Below are positions 60,394 to 64,000 of a stretch of 64,000 bases of DNA, piece by piece. The notes under the pieces are model-generated. The model was not told the DNA's origin. It made no database searches and saw only the letters and a list, made by a program, of their open reading frames with translations. The position numbers and the translations under genes are program-made. The DNA lies in NCBI GenBank assembly GCA_029379385.1, contig CM055607.1, forward strand, positions 9,300,001 to 9,364,000, written 5' to 3'. Each line of letters starts with the position of its first letter. Within the stretch, counting starts at the first letter, position 1. This stretch comes from Quillaja saponaria. Lineage: Eukaryota > Streptophyta > Magnoliopsida > Fabales > Quillajaceae.

Positions 60394-63300
60394 ATGGCCT
60401 GTCTTCAACATATTAATGCAAATTGCAGCTTTTTAATGGACAAGGGAGCAATTCCCTTTGTGGGTATTTCTGCTTGGCCCTTCGTACAGCTGGAAGGAAG
60501 AGCTTGTAGAGGTTCGATGAGAGGTCAGTTACTAAATGTTTTGCTCATATTTGTTGTGGCTGTATTTTAGGATAACAATTAACAAGTTTGGCTGAACTGT
60601 ATCTTGTGAGGCGATGCTTTCTCACCGATAATATATATAAACAATTAGGTGGGTAGTCCATTGAATTTGGATGTCTCAGGCAGTTTGCTGGGCACTGGGC
60701 AGTAGCTTGTGGTTGTGGATATTTGTGCAACTTTTTCCTTGGTACTGATGTACCACTGAAGGGTTTAGTCTTTTATAGGCTATAGCTCAATTTTTATCCC
60801 CATGTAGATTATATCATTTGAAAGTATGAGTTCCTTCTGTGAAGGATTCACTTTATTGATTATTATTTGGAGCATTTGGCATTAGAAAGGAAATACACAA
60901 TAAAGCTGCTCTTTTCAGCGGAATGGGACGACTACATAACTATTAAAGTAGAAACCTCTCTTATATATAGATAAGGCCTCTGGTAGCATGCTATTTACAG
61001 GCTACGTGCTTCTAGATGTAGATGACTGGCATCTTCTATGTCAAATGTCAATTGGAGAGGCTCAAGCCCTCAACTAGTAAATTTACTCATTTGGACTACC
61101 ACTTCTAATTGATGCAGTACTCTCTAACAATAAGTGTTTATTGCAGTTGACTATGTTATGGAAAGTGTTGCTCAATGTAGTTTTAGAGACCCCAAGACAT
61201 CTTGAATTATATCATTGACTAGAATTGCATTATAGTATGATGTGAAGTATGGTAACATTTTTTATAAGTTTTCAAAGAGATATGCCTTGTTCTAAATCTG
61301 TCAATGAAAACAACTAAGCCTTTACCCCATTTCTTTTTCTGTCGAGGATGGGCATGGGATTAAAGAAAGGATATGTCCTTTAAAGTTGAATATTACCATG
61401 TTTGGTATCTCATGGACCCTGTTAACTTTCTACTAGTTGAATTTCCTGATAAAATGGCCAGAAAAATATAATCTTTACATTTTTAAGTTTAGAGAATAGC
61501 AACTGTGCTTCCATTACTTGAAGTACCTCTAAAGCTTGGTTTCCCATTGTTCAGGTCCAATTCTATTGTTAGCAGGAGGAGTACTACCAATTTTAACTCT
61601 AGCAATATAATTTTGTTTATTTCTTGTGAAACTGTGGTATATATTTGTTCATTTTAAATTTTCCACTGGATATTTCAGGAAACATTTTTCCTTTACGCTT
61701 TTATGGAGAGCAGGCTTCTTTTTCAAGGAAGAGAATGTATAACACAGTGACAAAGAAAGTGAGCTTTTCCATCTCCAGAAGTACTAGTTCTCCAAACCCC
61801 AGGGGCAGTGGGGATGAATCTACTGATCAGGCAAAGGCATGTATGAGCAACTCCCCGTGAAAGGAATTTGTAGTTTTTCTTCATTACTACATCTCTGACC
61901 TCGAGCTCCTAGCTTTATTATCAGTTGCAACTTGGGTTATTTAAAAATATACAGAGACTGAAATATGTTTTCTATCATACTGAAGAGTATGTTAATCTAG
62001 AATGTGTTTTACTTGCTTCTGCATTGCTGTTCCGCCTTGTTGGACAAGGATCTGCTTTGACATGCTACTATATATTGTAAATAACACCTGCACTCTAAGA
62101 ATTGCACAAGAAATAAAGAAAAACATCTATTTTCTGGTAGAGGGGGCATCAAGAGATGTTCCACTTCTTAGGTAGCAGAACTCAGTAAAGAATTCTGCCT
62201 GTAGTGTATCTTGGCTCAACAATGTAAATACGTGAATTTCCCACGTAATTGATTTGATGGAAGTTTATCATTGTTTGAATGATACATTGAGTGCCAAGGC
62301 ACCATACTTAGGTTCTCGGCTGTGCCTGCAAAAACCTATTACTGATCATTAGATTTATTAATTCTTCAATGTAAACTAAGGCACAGTTAAGAAGTTGGGG
62401 AATAGAATGATTCTTAACTGTCCTAATCTCTTCTGTATAAGAAAGTTTTCTTGTGTTTATATAAGTGGGACCTTAAGGTTACTTTAAATATTTCATGTTT
62501 TAATACGGGCATGGTACTTAAAGGGTATACATTATACTTATAGCTTTTAATTGTTTTAACAGAAGACACCATTTGGATACACACGGAAGGATGTTCTATT
62601 ACTTGGAGTTGGAGTTACTGTTCTTGGCATCGGCTTAAAAAGTGGGTTAGAGGTATCTGGCTTTCTGCTATATGCAACCATTTGATATTTTATTACCCTT
62701 TTATTTACTTATTTATTTTCTTTAACCTCCTGACTTATTATAAATTTTTAGTTAGACAATACATACTGCTAAATGCATGTCGTCAAATGTCTCATACATT
62801 TTATTTTATACAGATTAATGTAAATTGTCTTTTTATTTATGTTTTCCTATGGTAGTTTAAAAGCAGTTGCTGACGGATATATATTTATATATATATATAT
62901 ATAGACAAATAAATTTATCTGCATACATACATAAGTCATTATGCATTTGGGATAGTTTTGTGCAAAATATGTGTGTATGATTATTCTTGTTGTGAATAAT
63001 TTCTTGCAGTTTGCTGGACTTGATCCTTTACAAGCAGGAAATGTGGTTCAGCTTGTATTGGTTTTGGGCCTAACAATTGGATGGATCTCTACATATATTT
63101 TCAGAGTCTCAAACAAAGAAATGACATATGCTCAACAGTTACGTGACTATGAAAACAAAGTCATGGAGGTATACTTTGTCAATTATTGTCGCTCTTGGAA
63201 TTACTATCCGAAGTTAATGGATCTTATTGCCAAAAGATTTCAAAAAGCTAATCAATTTATTGCAAACAAGTTTATGAAGTTTTATATGAGGAAGTAGGAT

Positions 63301-63819
63301 CGTGATTCTTGGAAACACTCATGGTAATTAGATATATTCCAATAGGCACTTATTACCATAGGTTGTCAAGTATCTTTGCTCTTTCTGTTAAAAAATTCTA
63401 TTCGCTTTGAAGGATGTTGCTTCATGTGGCTGGAACCTGTTCAGATCACTGCTTTTTAGTACGCATTTCATTGACAATGGTGCATTGCCTCATCTGTTTT
63501 TAAAAAAAAAAAAAAAAAAAACTGTGCTTGATGAAATCTACTGATATAGCTCCATAGCCTGATAACAGCTGAAAAATACATCTGAACATACTTTTTTTTC
63601 CCTCCCCAATATTTATGGAACCTGAGTATCAAACTTTTTGCACCGTGAACCTATCTTCAGTAGTTTTTTGTAATAATATATTGTTCCTCATGCTGAATAT
63701 GTACACTACTGAATGTGCAGAAACGACTAGAGGGCCTAACAGAAGCAGAACTACAAATATTGCTTGAACAAGTTGAGGAAGATAAGAGACGCCTAGCTAG
63801 GGGGGAGCAGGTCAATTGA
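60394..63819 (+). CDS. DAC: DAC-like DUF3007 thylakoid protein for cytochrome b6f accumulation
   Basis: Exons: 60394-60523, 61679-61836, 62563-62652, 63010-63168, 63721-63819; the phases chain to 211 aa. The first about 90 residues, rich in Ser, Arg and Lys (RKRMYNTVTKKVSFSISRS), look like a chloroplast transit peptide. Then comes the DUF3007 core: FGYTRKDVLLLGVGVTVLG as the first membrane helix, GLDPLQAGNVVQ, and LVLVLGLTIGWISTYIFRV as the second. A soluble tail follows (NKEMTYAQQLRDYE, then KRLEGLTEAELQILLEQVEE). The family is shared with cyanobacteria. Arabidopsis DAC (At3g17930, from memory) is a thylakoid membrane protein needed to accumulate the cytochrome b6f complex. The second coding exon ends AAG|GCATGT, which requires a GC-AG intron. 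The gene appears intact. Confidence 0.9.
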
Positions 63820-64000
63820 GGGCACCTTGGTGTATATAGATACTAAAACTTAACTACAGTAATACAGAAGTGTCAAACCATCCCAATTTACGAACACTTC
63901 TGGTACCTGCTTCATTGTATTCTCTAAGAGACAACAGGATGATTGTGCAAAATTCCTTTCACCAGTTATATGTGTATATTTCCTGTTGTAAGAAACCTAA
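63820..64000 (+). other. DAC 3' untranslated region
   Basis: Sequence after the TGA stop to the end of the window; AT-rich, with no other feature seen. Confidence 0.5.

Noticed and set aside
1..64000. CRISPR arrays, bacterial operons, integrated viral genes, tRNA or rRNA genes
   Set aside because: No repeat-spacer pattern, no tRNA-like cloverleaf, no rRNA sequence and no viral coat or movement-protein motifs were seen; the repeats present are plant transposon remnants and duplications.

Overview
This window is nuclear DNA from a flowering plant, most likely a eudicot. The genes have many short exons with GT-AG introns in AT-rich DNA. They include plant-only families (an RFL-type PPR protein, a DUF4228/PADRE protein, a chloroplast DUF3007 protein) and are separated by LINE and MITE remnants. 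No CRISPR array, operon or tRNA was seen. All identifications come from reading translations and splice sites by eye; no search was run.

Layout. About 93-3219 (-) is a degenerate RTE-clade LINE flanked by an 18/19-bp target-site duplication. 4041-20735 (+) holds the last 34 exons of a very long multidomain gene: two 3-hydroxyisobutyrate-dehydrogenase-like domains, a DUF1537 sugar-acid kinase and a class II aldolase. It corresponds to Arabidopsis At1g18270 (locus numbers here are from memory). Its first roughly 215 residues lie outside the window, so the LINE probably sits in one of its introns. 21415-22135 (-) is a short, diverged ribosomal protein eL19 gene. 24456-26563 (+) is an aldose 1-epimerase. 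27278-31956 (-) is an 11-exon VPS26C gene.

A tandem duplication follows. The block 30262-37997 (5' half of VPS26C, the intergenic DNA and most of an HRD3/SEL1L gene) is repeated at 39166-47277. Each gene therefore has one nearly complete copy and one truncated copy: VPS26C is complete in the first block and a stub in the second, while HRD3 is a broken pseudogene in the first and complete to its transmembrane C-terminus in the second (43392-48134).

The right third carries an intronless RFL-type PPR gene (49394-51073, +), an At3g17950-like gene (53788-54457, +), a DUF4228 gene (55147-55644, -) with a partial duplicate of its upstream region at 57581-58890, an RNase H-like fragment (58890-59285), a hAT-type MITE (59435-59800), and a complete DAC gene for cytochrome b6f accumulation (60394-63819, +).

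The gene set interleaves relatives of two Arabidopsis neighbourhoods, At1g18260-70 and At3g17930-50, which suggests an ancestral order. Single-base insertions, with no matching deletions, interrupt otherwise well-conserved exons of the aldolase, epimerase, VPS26C and HRD3 genes. I think these are more likely assembly errors than independent pseudogenization, but raw reads would decide. I found no novel multi-gene system. The most interesting structure is the reciprocally truncated duplication.
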